Of a stretch of DNA of 64,000 bases, positions 1 to 8,837 are shown piece after piece. Position 1 is the first letter of the stretch; every line of letters begins with the position of its first letter. Source of the stretch: Clostridiales bacterium (lineage in GTDB: Bacteria > Bacillota > Clostridia > Oscillospirales > Oscillospiraceae); contig JAHZGF010000004.1 of the NCBI GenBank assembly GCA_019420945.1, forward strand, positions 1 through 64,000, given 5' to 3'. A program made the position numbers and the translations under genes. The notes beneath the pieces are model-generated. The model saw only the letters and a program-made list of their open reading frames with translations, searched no databases and was not told the DNA's origin.

Positions 1-227
1 CCATGTGCACCTAATTCAATTTTTTATGTGTCCAGAATTCTGGGTACATATCAGAAAAACCTCCGTTCCTGTGTTTTTTATTTGACGCTTACGAATATTG
101 TGTACCATTCTTTATGCGAACACCTCATTATAAATCCATGTGGCGGGCGTTTTGTGTCCGCAATATGGATTTGTACGAAAAAGCGGCCGGAGGCCGTAAT
201 GATTATGAAATTAGGAGTTGAGTGACT

Positions 228-1136
228 ATGGCAGTTTTTCGTGTGGAGCGCACCCAGAACTATACCGTGATGAGCAACTACCACCTACGGGATCGGAGGC
301 TCTCCCTCAAGGCAAAGGGCCTTCTCTCTCTCATGCTCTCACTGCCGGAGGATTGGGACTACACCCTCTCCGGCCTGGCCCGCATCAGCCTGGAGGGGAA
401 GGATGCCATTCGGGCCGCCGTGGTGGAGCTGGAGCAGGCCGGATATGTCCAGCGCCGCCAGACCACGGACAAAGCGGGCAAGTTCAGCAGCAACGAGTAT
501 ATCATCCGGGAGTGGCCCAACCCAGAGAAGCTGCCGCCGAAGGGGCCGTCTGCGGCTGATCCGTCGTCGGAAAACCCGACGGCGAGAAAACCGTCCGCGG
601 CCTTCACGTCGCCGGAGAAGCCAACGCAAATAAAGAAAGACTCAGAAAAGACGAATATAGAAAATACTAACTTACCAAGTATAGAATCCTTTCCTTTCTG
701 TTCCGCGCCTCCCGCGCTGGAAGCGAAAGGAAGGGATGCGAGACCCAGGAGAGGGTGGAGTATGGATGAGCATGAGATGGCCGCCTACCGAAGCATGATC
801 CAGGAAAACGTCCGCTATGATGACTTTGTTCAGGAGCACCCCTGGGATGTGGGCCGTCTGGATGAAATGGTGGAGCTGATGGTGGAGACGGTCTGTTCCA
901 CCAGGAGAAGCATTCGGATTGCAGGGAACGACATCCCCCAGGCGGTAGTCAAATCCAGGCTGCTGAAGCTGGACGGTGAGCATATCCGCTTTGTGTTTGA
1001 CTGCCTCCAGAGGAACACCACGGAGATCCGAAACATGAAGCAATACCTCCTGGCGGTGCTATACAATGCCCCTGTCACCATGGAGAACCACTATGCCTCC
1101 CAGGTCAACCACGACCTTTATGGGAAAGCAGCGTAA
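228..1136 (+). CDS. Replication-initiator-like winged-helix protein (DUF6017-type)
   Basis: This 302-residue protein has an N-terminal winged-helix region (about residues 1-95) with the pattern RVERTQNYTVMSN followed by LSLKAKGLLSLMLSLP, as in replication-initiator-like proteins of Clostridia plasmids and integrative elements. A Pro/Ser/Lys-rich linker (about 100-150) leads to a C-terminal DUF6017-like domain (about 185-300). I chose the ATG at 228, nine nt after an AGGAG; a GTG at 222 is in frame but too close to that site. The family role, binding DNA at replication origins, is inferred from resemblance. It stands alone, and no iterons were seen next to it. Confidence 0.7.
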   Translation: MAVFRVERTQNYTVMSNYHLRDRRLSLKAKGLLSLMLSLPEDWDYTLSGLARISLEGKDAIRAAVVELEQAGYVQRRQTTDKAGKFSSNEYIIREWPNPEKLPPKGPSAADPSSENPTARKPSAAFTSPEKPTQIKKDSEKTNIENTNLPSIESFPFCSAPPALEAKGRDARPRRGWSMDEHEMAAYRSMIQENVRYDDFVQEHPWDVGRLDEMVELMVETVCSTRRSIRIAGNDIPQAVVKSRLLKLDGEHIRFVFDCLQRNTTEIRNMKQYLLAVLYNAPVTMENHYASQVNHDLYGKAA

Positions 1137-1363
1137 TCCAATATAAATTTCTCATTCATTTCCATGCAGGGTAGGCTTCCGTACCAGAACATGGCTGCTG
1201 CACAATTTTTGTGCGTGTTTATACATCTGCATCAGATTCTTTTGGGGAAACAGCATTTGAAATCTTTCTTTTCCGTCCAGAACGACTCTTTTTAGAGGCC
1301 AAAACGATTTTGAAATACACCATTTTGCTCTCTACAAACTATATCTTAAACCCACACACTAAA

Positions 1364-1407
1364 TATTAGCGATTCTGTATCACTGAATCGTTTCACCCTA
1401 TACTAAT
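1364..1407. promoter_or_regulatory. Candidate XRE operator with TATTAGCGAT and TATACTAAT half-sites
   Basis: TATTAGCGAT (1364-1373) and TATACTAAT (1399-1407) lie upstream of the XRE gene at 1452. The same two words recur almost fused at 1861-1880. The otherwise empty 315-bp gap 1137-1451 holds only this and AT-rich sequence. Autoregulation by the 1452 product is inferred. Confidence 0.45.
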
Positions 1408-1451
1408 CATGAACAATGTAGGAAATGGTATAGGAGAGTGAGGCAAGCAGG

Positions 1452-1796
1452 ATGATTGATAAGCGTGTTGGAAAGCGGATCAAACAGCGCAGAGAACAAC
1501 TCGGTTTGACACAGGAACAGTTTGCGGAAAAACTTGGTGTGGCGACTAACTATATCTCGACGATTGAGCGCGGAGCCTCGTTTCCACGCTATGAAAAGCT
1601 GGTGGCTATCATCAATGCGCTTGAAACCTCCGCTGACGCAATTTTCTGCGATGTGGTCACGCACTCTCTAGAGTACAAAAGCTATATGCTGTTGGATAAA
1701 ATGAGAGATTTGCCACCAGAAGAGCAAAACCGGATTTTGGAAACACTTGATTTTCTGGTTCAGCAGTCCATAAAAATGAGAAAGACTGTGCCTTAA
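1452..1796 (+). CDS. XRE-family helix-turn-helix regulator
   Basis: The 114-residue protein begins with a canonical XRE/Cro-CI helix-turn-helix (about residues 5-60): GKRIKQRREQLGLTQEQFAEKLGVA, then YISTIERG. The C-terminal 45 residues are a helical extension (LPPEEQNRILETLDFL) common in small Clostridia regulators. A Rho-independent terminator follows at once. It sits between two copies of the TATTAGCGAT/TATACTAAT sites, so it probably controls itself and the gene at 1907. Confidence 0.85.
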   Translation: MIDKRVGKRIKQRREQLGLTQEQFAEKLGVATNYISTIERGASFPRYEKLVAIINALETSADAIFCDVVTHSLEYKSYMLLDKMRDLPPEEQNRILETLDFLVQQSIKMRKTVP

Positions 1797-1819
1797 ACCG
1801 CACAGTCTTTCTTTTTTCG
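1782..1819 (+). terminator. Rho-independent terminator after the XRE gene
   Basis: AAAGACTGTG pairs with CACAGTCTTT and is followed by TCTTTTTT. The stop codon of the XRE gene lies in the loop. Confidence 0.85.
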
Positions 1820-1860
1820 ACAAATTTCTCCACATTCCGCCTTTCTCTCATGATACTATG

Positions 1861-1880
1861 TATTAGCGATATATACTAAT
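1861..1880. promoter_or_regulatory. Second candidate XRE operator
   Basis: TATTAGCGAT (1861-1870) is followed one base later by TATACTAAT (1872-1880), giving an imperfect palindrome with ATTAG/CTAAT ends. It lies 27 bp upstream of the gene at 1907, which it probably controls together with the 1452 regulator. Confidence 0.45.
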
Positions 1881-1906
1881 TCAAAAACACATAGGAGGAG
1901 ATATCG

Positions 1907-2272
1907 GTGGAATCGAAAGACCGGATACCCCAGAACTTCGATGTTTTGGACCTATCCAGGGCCATGAACAGCTTCAAACGGGAGCAGATTCGCAAAATAT
2001 TAGAACTACCCGATCATCAGTCTTTCTCCATCGTCCGGTGGTATTCCCCGGCGGAAGTAAAGCCGATAGAAGCGACATATGTCATGGCGAAACTTTATGA
2101 GCCGGGGATCGGCTTTATCTGTATCGGCGCGGCCTATGAACACGGGCGATTTTGGGAGCTCGATCCATTGAAGGACAAGCCGCTGGAAATCGTTCGTGTG
2201 TTGGCCTGGTCTTATCCTCCCCTGGATGACCGTGTTGATGAGCTTGGACAGCTGCAATATTTGAGCAGCTAG
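1907..2272 (+). CDS. Hypothetical protein, 121 aa
   Basis: I do not recognise this protein. It starts with GTG behind a strong AGGAGGAG at good spacing. It has no membrane segment or cysteine motif; the N-terminus (LDLSRAMNSFKREQIRKIL) is helical and the rest looks alpha/beta. The neighbouring XRE operator suggests the adjacent regulator controls it, perhaps as a plasmid- or element-type accessory function. Confidence 0.6.
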   Translation: MESKDRIPQNFDVLDLSRAMNSFKREQIRKILELPDHQSFSIVRWYSPAEVKPIEATYVMAKLYEPGIGFICIGAAYEHGRFWELDPLKDKPLEIVRVLAWSYPPLDDRVDELGQLQYLSS

Positions 2273-2334
2273 TCTGCCAGCGGTAAAATAATGATGTAGT
2301 AATACACCGTATTCTGTGATACAATGCAGAAAAA

Positions 2335-2369
2335 GAAGACAGGCACTTGAAACTGCTGTACCTGTCTTC
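2335..2369 (-). terminator. Terminator of the minus-strand XRE gene
   Basis: GAAGACAGG and CCTGTCTTC form a nine-bp stem. On the minus strand it is followed by TTTTTCTGC, so it best terminates the gene ending at 2368. It may also slow transcription from the left. Confidence 0.6.
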
Positions 2370-2631
2370 AATCGTCCAAGATATCCTCAAAAGAAAAATC
2401 GTTCAAATCCTTAAAGTTCAAAAACTCACTTACGGTCATGCCAAATGCAAGAGCGATTCGATGGAGGGTACATATTCTGGGGTTGAATGTCTTGCCATTT
2501 ACCAAATTGTCAAGAGTGGATTGGCTAACTCCGCTCATTTCTGATAACTTATTGACAGAGATGCCTCTGCTTTTGCATAGCGCCAAAATCCTATTAACAA
2601 GAATCTGTGCATACTGCTCTCTCGCTGCTAT
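2368..2631 (-). CDS. XRE-family regulator (start codon unresolved)
   Basis: The clear region encodes an XRE helix-turn-helix: ILALCKSRGISVNKLSEMSGV, then STLDNLVNGKTFNPRICTLHRIALAFGMTVSEFL. The frame stays open further upstream, but the clean similarity begins about 2631, where the codon is ATA behind a GGGGGG. The next in-frame usual start is TTG at 2715, which would overlap the palindrome at 2688-2709. The coordinates therefore mark the recognisable domain, not a confirmed start. It is divergent from the 2821 operon and probably represses it. Confidence 0.7.
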   Translation of the reverse strand: MAAREQYAQILVNRILALCKSRGISVNKLSEMSGVSQSTLDNLVNGKTFNPRICTLHRIALAFGMTVSEFLNFKDLNDFSFEDILDD

Positions 2632-2687
2632 CTGAAGACCCCCCCATCGCAGTTTAGTGTCTTCATGATAGCAATAATCATACCTCA

Positions 2688-2709
2688 GATTACCCGTATA
2701 CGGGTAATC
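2688..2709. promoter_or_regulatory. Perfect 22-bp palindromic operator
   Basis: GATTACCCGTA is followed directly by its exact reverse complement. It lies between the divergent XRE gene and the operon starting at 2821. Perfect palindromes in this position are typical binding sites of dimeric XRE repressors; that assignment is inferred. Confidence 0.7.
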
Positions 2710-2820
2710 CAGCAAAATTCTCTGTCGTATACAGCCACTGCTGGATGAAAGTAAAATATGACCACGGGCGACACCTGAATGCGGTCTGTGGCAGATTTCA
2801 AGATATAAGGAGGAGCTGCA

Positions 2821-3651
2821 ATGGAACACTCGGTCCCAATTTCCGATCTCCCATTTAATGTCCACGCTTTTGAGAGTAGATATGGGAAAATCCGCTCGGC
2901 GGAAAAGCTCTGTCCAGGCGTTTTCAGAATCCTGACAGTTCCCATTCCTCTCGATCAATTTATATGCTCCGACTTATTTGTGGTAATGGCAGATTCTCCC
3001 GCCATCCCACTCACTGCAAAATCCTATGGGATACCGCTGGAATCATCCCCAGAAGTCCTTGTGGTGTACTGCAATGCAGATTATTTTGACAAGTCCCGGT
3101 GGGTTATGACCTATGAAATTGATAAGTATCTTGTAGATCATAATTTCCCTCTGCCCGACGGAGAATCATTACTAGAAGTTCGGGTACGGGGGATGGAGGT
3201 CTGCCCGGAGTATTTTGGAGAGTTCCCGATCCCGACCGAAACTCCGTGGGGCGCTCCACTCCAGCATGACCGTCTGGCAAATGGGGTTTTCTGGCTGAGA
3301 ACAGAGAAAGCTGGGTGGGTCCTGGCGCTTGCATACCCTATTTGTGACAGCCTTCTTCCGGAAACTGTAAAGATAGCTGTGCTCAATCCATATGACCGGG
3401 AGAACGGGATTGACAAGACATGCGGATTCCGCTTTTTCAAGTATGAGCAGAGCTGCCTCCCGCTTTTTCAGCTTTTGAATTGTGCCCAGCAGCCCTGGAG
3501 CGACCGGATCAATACGGCTGCCCTACAAAATGCGGTTCTGTATGCTCGGGAGTACAACAAAAACTGTATAGAGGCGGATCAGATAGCGGAGCTTCGGCAC
3601 ACCCCGAGCGCCGGAACCTGCTATTATCTGTTCCCGGCGGAGGATGCATGA
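2821..3651 (+). CDS. Hypothetical protein, first gene of an XRE-controlled operon
   Basis: The 276-residue protein is preceded by AAGGAGGAG at good spacing. No domain is recognised; there is no signal peptide, membrane segment or obvious metal site, and tryptophan and aromatic residues are frequent. Its stop overlaps the next start (ATGA), so the two are probably translationally coupled. The co-transcribed sigma-like protein and coiled-coil protein suggest a three-part system. Confidence 0.65.
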   Translation: MEHSVPISDLPFNVHAFESRYGKIRSAEKLCPGVFRILTVPIPLDQFICSDLFVVMADSPAIPLTAKSYGIPLESSPEVLVVYCNADYFDKSRWVMTYEIDKYLVDHNFPLPDGESLLEVRVRGMEVCPEYFGEFPIPTETPWGAPLQHDRLANGVFWLRTEKAGWVLALAYPICDSLLPETVKIAVLNPYDRENGIDKTCGFRFFKYEQSCLPLFQLLNCAQQPWSDRINTAALQNAVLYAREYNKNCIEADQIAELRHTPSAGTCYYLFPAEDA

Positions 3652-4868
3652 TGGCCGTATGTTCATTTCTGGGACACCGCCATATCTACGGCCATGATGT
3701 ACAGCTTAGGCTGCAGGCCGCAGTCAACCATTTGGTTGAAGAAAATGATTCTGTAGAGTTTCTGCTCTATTTATGGAAATCCACAGAGCCATTTTATGCT
3801 TTGTGTCTGCTGGCCGCTCTGAGGGCCAAACAGTGTGCGCCTCAAAAAGTGACCCTGACCTTGGTTGCGGACCGTTTAGAGCTGGAACAGCGTTTGGCAG
3901 ACAAATGGACCCACCCGCTCTTTTTCATCGCGGACAGGCTGCTTCCGCTTTCCGTATCCAAAGACAGAAATCCACTCAAAGTCCTAAAAAGAACTGTCCA
4001 ATGGATGGTCAAGCAGTCTACTCACGTCATCAATGGCTTTTATGAAGACCTTTTTGATCGGGATGATTTCGTCCTTAATTTCGCAAGGAATGCTGGAGTT
4101 CAGATCATCAATGTCACAGCACCAGAGCTGGAGCAGGTTATCCTTGCCAGTTCTGAGCAATTACCCGAGCGGCAACGTCTTGTTTTTCAAATGCGAAAGT
4201 CAGGATACACACAGAAAGAGATTGCAATGCACCTCAATTTGACTGTGTCCCGTGTGCAACAGATTGAAGCTGCTGTTACCAAAAATCTTCAGAAGCAACT
4301 GGATTCCATAAGCTCCTGTATTCCCAAAATCCCTCAAAAGTTATCGGTATGTAGTATTTTTGCGTTGGGCGATGCCAACTATAAAAACCTATGTGTTTTT
4401 TCAAACTGTATCCGCTTTTTAATGACGCGGTATCAAATTGACCAATTTTGTCTGGAGGCCGAGACCGTCCACTCCGGATTTATGTTCGCACTGCAGCAAT
4501 CCATACCACTCTATCATAAAATTCCAACAAGAGCTGTGGCCTGGGATGCTGGTTCTAGTGAACTATATGACTTGAAGGCCGAATTCTGTCCGCCATGTGA
4601 TGCCGCCGAAAGCATTGGGGGTATCCCTGCTGTCGATTGCCGCATCAGCACGATTCTGGAGCTGATGGACCGCTCTATGTTCTGCATCTGCGACCTGTCT
4701 GCCTCGGCCTACGCCCAGCAGATCCTGGCCCATATTCCGCAGACAAGGCAGGCTGTTTTGCTGGATATCGGTAAAAATACGGCTCTCCCCAAGTCTGAGG
4801 TACTGGGCGAGTGGTCTAATTCTTTACAATTATCATCTATATTCCCTGAAGGATATATACTAAAATAA
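3648..4868 (+). CDS. Protein with sigma-70 region-4-like helix-turn-helix
   Basis: The 406-residue protein starts at ATG 3648, overlapping the previous stop. Near residues 180-235 it carries LPERQRLVFQMRKSGYTQKE followed by IAMHLNLTVSRVQQIEAAV, a good match to sigma region 4 or LuxR-type helix-turn-helix. The flanking N- and C-terminal halves are unrecognised. It may be a DNA-binding sensor or activator, but region-4-like modules also occur in non-transcription proteins. Confidence 0.65.
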   Translation: MMAVCSFLGHRHIYGHDVQLRLQAAVNHLVEENDSVEFLLYLWKSTEPFYALCLLAALRAKQCAPQKVTLTLVADRLELEQRLADKWTHPLFFIADRLLPLSVSKDRNPLKVLKRTVQWMVKQSTHVINGFYEDLFDRDDFVLNFARNAGVQIINVTAPELEQVILASSEQLPERQRLVFQMRKSGYTQKEIAMHLNLTVSRVQQIEAAVTKNLQKQLDSISSCIPKIPQKLSVCSIFALGDANYKNLCVFSNCIRFLMTRYQIDQFCLEAETVHSGFMFALQQSIPLYHKIPTRAVAWDAGSSELYDLKAEFCPPCDAAESIGGIPAVDCRISTILELMDRSMFCICDLSASAYAQQILAHIPQTRQAVLLDIGKNTALPKSEVLGEWSNSLQLSSIFPEGYILK

Positions 4869-4923
4869 TAGCAAAGAAAAATCGGGGGCTTTCTGAACGG
4901 CTCCAGTCATGGAGAGAAATTCA

Positions 4924-6501
4924 ATGAAAAGTATCTATCAGCTCACGGCATTGATCGGCAATAAATCGGACGGGATCAATGACGAAAAATTTATGACCGC
5001 AGCGTGGATTCTCTATGCCTGGATGCGCCGGGAGGTCATCGACTGCATTCCGCTCCCGGAGCTTCCGGCGACCGTAAGTAAATCAGCAAAAACAGGGCGG
5101 TCTGTTGCGGCCATCTACCAGCCGGAAGAGCACTTCTTTACCCTCCGCTCCTCCGTGTTTGAGAACGGCATCCGGGACACCGTCGAGGCCGAGATCATGC
5201 CATACCGCCAAAGTCTGCTTCTTGCGGTCCGGGAGACCGCTTTTCTCCGGGAGCCCGGCGCCAAAGCGAAGCCCGCGTCCGGACCGCTGGCATTTGTGCG
5301 CCAACTGATAGATGAGGTGGGCCTGAATGATGGCCGCCAGCTTTCGACAGGCCTTCAGCGTATTACCACACAACAGGTTGGCGAGCTGGCCGATTTTTTG
5401 TGTGCCCCAGACCGATGGCTGCCAGTTGTTGTGGTCTCCCAGGCCAAAAATCCCGCGCTTGGGCAAAATGGATATTTGGTTGACGGTCGCGGGCTGGCCT
5501 CAGATCTGGCTGGCAGCGCCCATGTAATGGTCATCGACTGGGACGTGACCTATGAGTTCAGCCGGATCGTCGGGGATGAATGGTCCTGCTTCGGCGGTGC
5601 TGTCCGTATCTACTGGCCCGGGCTGTTTGACTTTGAAACGGATGACCCCTATGTCCATCCACTTTACACAGCACAGACCATCCGGCGCAATTTTTACCCC
5701 AGCGAGTTTGAGAAAGAACTGAAAAAGATAATTCGGGCCCGAAATGCCGGGCAAGTCATTGCCTGGAATCGGTTTGGCATCCGGTTTTATGTGGAAGCAG
5801 AGCAGATGCGTATGCTCTCCGTCAGTGGAGAAGAGAGCACAGAGGAACTGTTGAAACAGTGCCGGGAGCAACTACGCCGGGTGCACGAGTCCCAAGAGGA
5901 ATATAAGGCGCTGGCTGAGACGTACTATGCCGATATGGTGGCCTGCCAGGAGGACAGCCAGGCACTGCAAAAACAGATGACAGCCATGACGGAGATGTTG
6001 AACCGCCAAAGGCGGGAGATCGCACGATTGAATGGGAGAGCGGAACAGCCTCCGGTCGATTTGGGCTATGAGCAGATGGCAAAATGGGTGGAACAATATT
6101 ACCCGGACCGGCTCTACCTGCATCCGCGGGCAGTCCGTGCCCTGAAATCTGCCGTCTATCAAAACCCATCTATGGTCTACCGCTGTCTGATCCTTCTGGC
6201 GGAGGACTACTACGATTACCGGATGGGGCGGATCAATCGAGACACCTTTTTACAGTGCTGCGCTAAGGTCGATCCCGGCCTGAGCGAATGTGGATTTGGA
6301 GGAGCCAGTGATATTCTGGAACAGGGAGACGAATATTACATCACCTATGGAGGGAAGCGACGTCTACTGGAGCGGCACTTGAAAAAAGGTGTCAATCACA
6401 ATGCCCTCTACTGCCTGCGGATCTATTTCTTTTGGGACGAAAAAGGCTCTCATGTGGTGATTGGGAGTCTGCCTGGGCATCTGCGTTCTTCTCTGACATA
6501 A
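4924..6501 (+). CDS. Large coiled-coil protein, third gene of the operon
   Basis: The 525-residue protein starts best at ATG 4924, seven nt after GGAGAG; ATG 4909 lacks a ribosome-binding site. The middle (about residues 170-255) has a conserved-looking stretch with PVVVVSQAKNPALGQNGYLV, AGSAHVMVID and GGAVRIYWPG. A coiled coil (about 305-375) follows. The C-terminal 60 residues (GGKRRLLERHLKKG, IYFFWDEKGSHVVIGSLPGH) faintly resemble RelE-type or small nuclease-like domains. The function is unknown; an anti-phage or toxin role is speculation based on the operon layout. Confidence 0.65.
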   Translation: MKSIYQLTALIGNKSDGINDEKFMTAAWILYAWMRREVIDCIPLPELPATVSKSAKTGRSVAAIYQPEEHFFTLRSSVFENGIRDTVEAEIMPYRQSLLLAVRETAFLREPGAKAKPASGPLAFVRQLIDEVGLNDGRQLSTGLQRITTQQVGELADFLCAPDRWLPVVVVSQAKNPALGQNGYLVDGRGLASDLAGSAHVMVIDWDVTYEFSRIVGDEWSCFGGAVRIYWPGLFDFETDDPYVHPLYTAQTIRRNFYPSEFEKELKKIIRARNAGQVIAWNRFGIRFYVEAEQMRMLSVSGEESTEELLKQCREQLRRVHESQEEYKALAETYYADMVACQEDSQALQKQMTAMTEMLNRQRREIARLNGRAEQPPVDLGYEQMAKWVEQYYPDRLYLHPRAVRALKSAVYQNPSMVYRCLILLAEDYYDYRMGRINRDTFLQCCAKVDPGLSECGFGGASDILEQGDEYYITYGGKRRLLERHLKKGVNHNALYCLRIYFFWDEKGSHVVIGSLPGHLRSSLT

Positions 6502-7079
6502 GGAAATGTGAGGGGCGTGGCTCATGCTCGCCTTTCTGGTCACACTATAAGTGATATGGCGATATAGATAAAACATATCCGGGATGCGAAGGGGGAAATC
6601 TGACTTACTGAGTAGGCGGGGCTTATCTGAAAGTGCCGGAGATGAAGCCTCTCTACTCCTAATTTAGTATTTCATCAAGTAATGAGGAATATATCCATAG
6701 CTCAGGATATGTGTTTAGAACCGGGTGACTAAAGCAATCCAGGACCTTCTTTAAATCATCCCAGGGTTCCGTTGGGAATTGCAGGGAATCTCACCGGGAT
6801 ATACCAATGTAAGCGAGGGGCGGACCACTTTGTTGGGCCGCCCCTGCTTCCTAAAGAGGTTCCTTGATATCCAGCGGAAGATCTCCACCGTACAACGAAG
6901 TGTCCCATGTCCCCATTTTCCGCCTCCTTCGGTAAACCTTATCCGGCCCCCAGAACAATGCTTGAGGGCCAGACGGGGATGCTTAGTCGCTATTTACAAA
7001 ATGTACTACTCTATTCATTCAAACGTAATTGTAGTTTCGTCCTCCAAAGATAGAGTATGAGGATTTTCCCAAACGAATA
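6502..7079. other. Intergenic region with an immunity-gene remnant
   Basis: No credible complete gene is present in these 578 bases. They hold a GC-rich hairpin at 6816-6845 (AGGGGCGG/CCGCCCCT, without a clear U-run) and a truncated copy of the immunity-gene 5' end and leader. This looks like decayed duplication debris beside the toxin locus. Confidence 0.6.
6861..6975 (-). pseudogene. Remnant of a fifth immunity gene (5' end and leader)
   Basis: On the minus strand, from ATG 6916, the first codons encode MGTWDTSLYGGDLPLDIK as in the intact copies, then the similarity stops. Upstream (6917-6975) are the same ribosome-binding site and a diverged copy of the GGCCC hairpin found before copies 1-3. 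The tandem array therefore once had at least five members. Confidence 0.8.
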
Positions 7080-7847
7080 TTAAACTGTAGAGTTCCAATT
7101 ATGTATGCCATTTGGCCCATCGCATTCTGGAACCTCCTGACTGAATTTTACCTCAGCATGTCCAATCACAGTACACTGGACATCCTTCGCACCATACATC
7201 CCTGCAATAATAAAGCTTCTGGTAAACCAATACAGCGCTTCCTTTAAGTCCAGCATGGGCGCGGCCCCAAACGCTTCCATATCGGGCATGGCATCTCCCT
7301 TCCAATCCAGTACAACAAGGTCCCCGCACTGCTCAAACGTTGGATAGCGGCCACAACTGGTGGGATTATTTGTATATCCGACGACCTGCACCATGAAATA
7401 CTTATTGCAATATATTTCGATCTCTGGCTTTCCCTTCACCAGTTCTGGAACAAGCTGGACTGAAATAACATCTCCTATCTTGAACTTAAACTTCTTGGGT
7501 TGGGGACGCTTCACTGTTTTGAGCGGCCCCTGGGGGGATTCCAGCTTCTTGCGCAGCCGGTCCAGCACACGTTGCCGACTGCGGCGGTCCGACTCGCTGG
7601 CTCCTTCCCATTCCGCCATCGCCGCCCCGTTGTCCAATACCTCCAGCGCATTGCGCAGGGTATCCTCCGTCATCTGGCCCAGCTTCCACTGGATGTCCGC
7701 CAAGACCAGCCGGAATACAGAGAGATCCTCCTCGCTCAGCTGCAGCTCCTTCCAGACCAGGGCCGCCGCCTCTTCCGGCGTGTGACCATCATAAAGCTGT
7801 TCATAGTATTCGTCCTTGATATCCAGCGGAAGATCGCCGCCATACAA
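7080..7847 (-). CDS. Immunity-type protein, copy 1 (altered start, short 3' end)
   Basis: The 255-residue protein belongs to a family starting MGTWDTSLYGGDLPLDIK (DUF4259-like, often next to Rhs toxins). Here the usual ATG is ATT (7866-7868), so the frame is written from a TTG seven codons later. The 3' end is also cut: after NWNSTV the frame hits TAA, whereas copy 3 continues 16 residues. From about 7080 to 7540 it is almost identical to copy 3. It may be poorly expressed or decaying. Confidence 0.75.
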   Translation of the reverse strand: MYGGDLPLDIKDEYYEQLYDGHTPEEAAALVWKELQLSEEDLSVFRLVLADIQWKLGQMTEDTLRNALEVLDNGAAMAEWEGASESDRRSRQRVLDRLRKKLESPQGPLKTVKRPQPKKFKFKIGDVISVQLVPELVKGKPEIEIYCNKYFMVQVVGYTNNPTSCGRYPTFEQCGDLVVLDWKGDAMPDMEAFGAAPMLDLKEALYWFTRSFIIAGMYGAKDVQCTVIGHAEVKFSQEVPECDGPNGIHNWNSTV

Positions 7848-7890
7848 CGAGGTGTCCCATGTACCAATTTTCCGCCTCCTTCAGTAAACC

Positions 7891-7926
7891 TATCCGGCCC
7901 CCGGAACAATGCCTGAGGGCCGGATA
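7891..7926. repeat. GGCCC hairpin repeat between immunity copies 1 and 2
   Basis: TATCCGGCCC and GGGCCGGATA form a perfect 10-bp stem. Versions recur at 8790-8830 and 9702-9738 and, degraded, at 6940-6975. With no U-run it may act as an RNA-stability or processing hairpin within the operon, or simply mark the duplicated unit. Confidence 0.7.
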
Positions 7927-7929
7927 GCT

Positions 7930-8766
7930 TTAGGTATTATTTTGTGGATGTTGCTTTTGGTACGCCCTTACTATATCCAAAACCACATATTTCCAAGTAC
8001 GTGCTTCATTCAGCATTGTAACACGTTCAGGAACATCTTGCTCAAACTTTATTTCAGTATTCCCAATCACGGTACACTGAACGGCATTCGCGCCAAACAT
8101 TGTTGTAACAGCAAAACTTCTGATAGGCCACCAAAGTACCGTCAAGTCCAGCATTGGTGCTTTTGCAAATTCCTCCATATCAGGTATAGTATCTCCCATC
8201 CAATCAAGTGCCACCACACCGCCGCACTGTTCAATCAGAGGATGGCGGCTGAGACTGGTGGGATAGTCTGTGTATCCTACCACCTGTACCATGAAATATT
8301 TATTGCAATATGACTCAATATCCGGATTTTGCTCGGCGAGTTCTGGCACAAACCGAACTGCGATAACGTCTCCTATCTTGTACTTAAACTTTTTGGGCTT
8401 GGGACGCTTCACGGTCTTGAGCGGCCCCTGGGGAGATTCCAGCTTCTTACGCAGACGATCCAGCACACGTTGCCGGCTGCGGCGGTCCGACTCGTCGGCC
8501 CCTTCCCATTCCGCCATCGCCGCCCCGCTGTCCAATACCTCCAGCGCATTGCGCAGGGTATCCTCCGTCATCTGGCCAAGCTTCCACTGGATGTCCGCCA
8601 AGATCAGCCGGAACACGGGGAGGTCTTCCTCGCTCAGCTGCAGCTCCTTCCAGACTAGGGCTACCGCCTCTTCCGGCGTGTGTCCCTCGTACAGCTGCTC
8701 ATAATATTCGGCCTTGATGTCCAGTGGAAGATCTCCGCCGTACAATGAAGTGTCCCATGTGCCCAT
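7930..8766 (-). CDS. Immunity-type protein, copy 2
   Basis: The 278-residue protein has the conserved N-terminal half (MGTWDTSLYGGDLP, FRLILADIQWKLGQMTEDTL, RKKLESPQGPLKTVKRP) and a diverged C-terminal half starting KKFKYKIGDVIAVRF. The N-terminal half is almost identical in DNA to that of copy 3. It begins with ATG behind GGAGG. The variable C-terminal half probably determines toxin specificity, by analogy with other immunity families. Confidence 0.8.
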   Translation of the reverse strand: MGTWDTSLYGGDLPLDIKAEYYEQLYEGHTPEEAVALVWKELQLSEEDLPVFRLILADIQWKLGQMTEDTLRNALEVLDSGAAMAEWEGADESDRRSRQRVLDRLRKKLESPQGPLKTVKRPKPKKFKYKIGDVIAVRFVPELAEQNPDIESYCNKYFMVQVVGYTDYPTSLSRHPLIEQCGGVVALDWMGDTIPDMEEFAKAPMLDLTVLWWPIRSFAVTTMFGANAVQCTVIGNTEIKFEQDVPERVTMLNEARTWKYVVLDIVRAYQKQHPQNNT

Positions 8767-8789
8767 TTTCCGCCTCCTTCGGTAAACCT

Positions 8790-8830
8790 TATCCGGCCCC
8801 CAGTCCAGAACAATGCCTGAGGGCCGGATA
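8790..8830. repeat. GGCCC hairpin repeat between immunity copies 2 and 3
   Basis: The arms TATCCGGCCC and GGGCCGGATA are the same as at 7891-7926, with a slightly longer loop. Confidence 0.7.
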
Positions 8831-8837
8831 GGGGGGC

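Noticed and set aside
28..225. A 65-codon open frame at the left edge
   Set aside because: It has no ribosome-binding site or recognisable sequence and overlaps the leader of the gene at 228.
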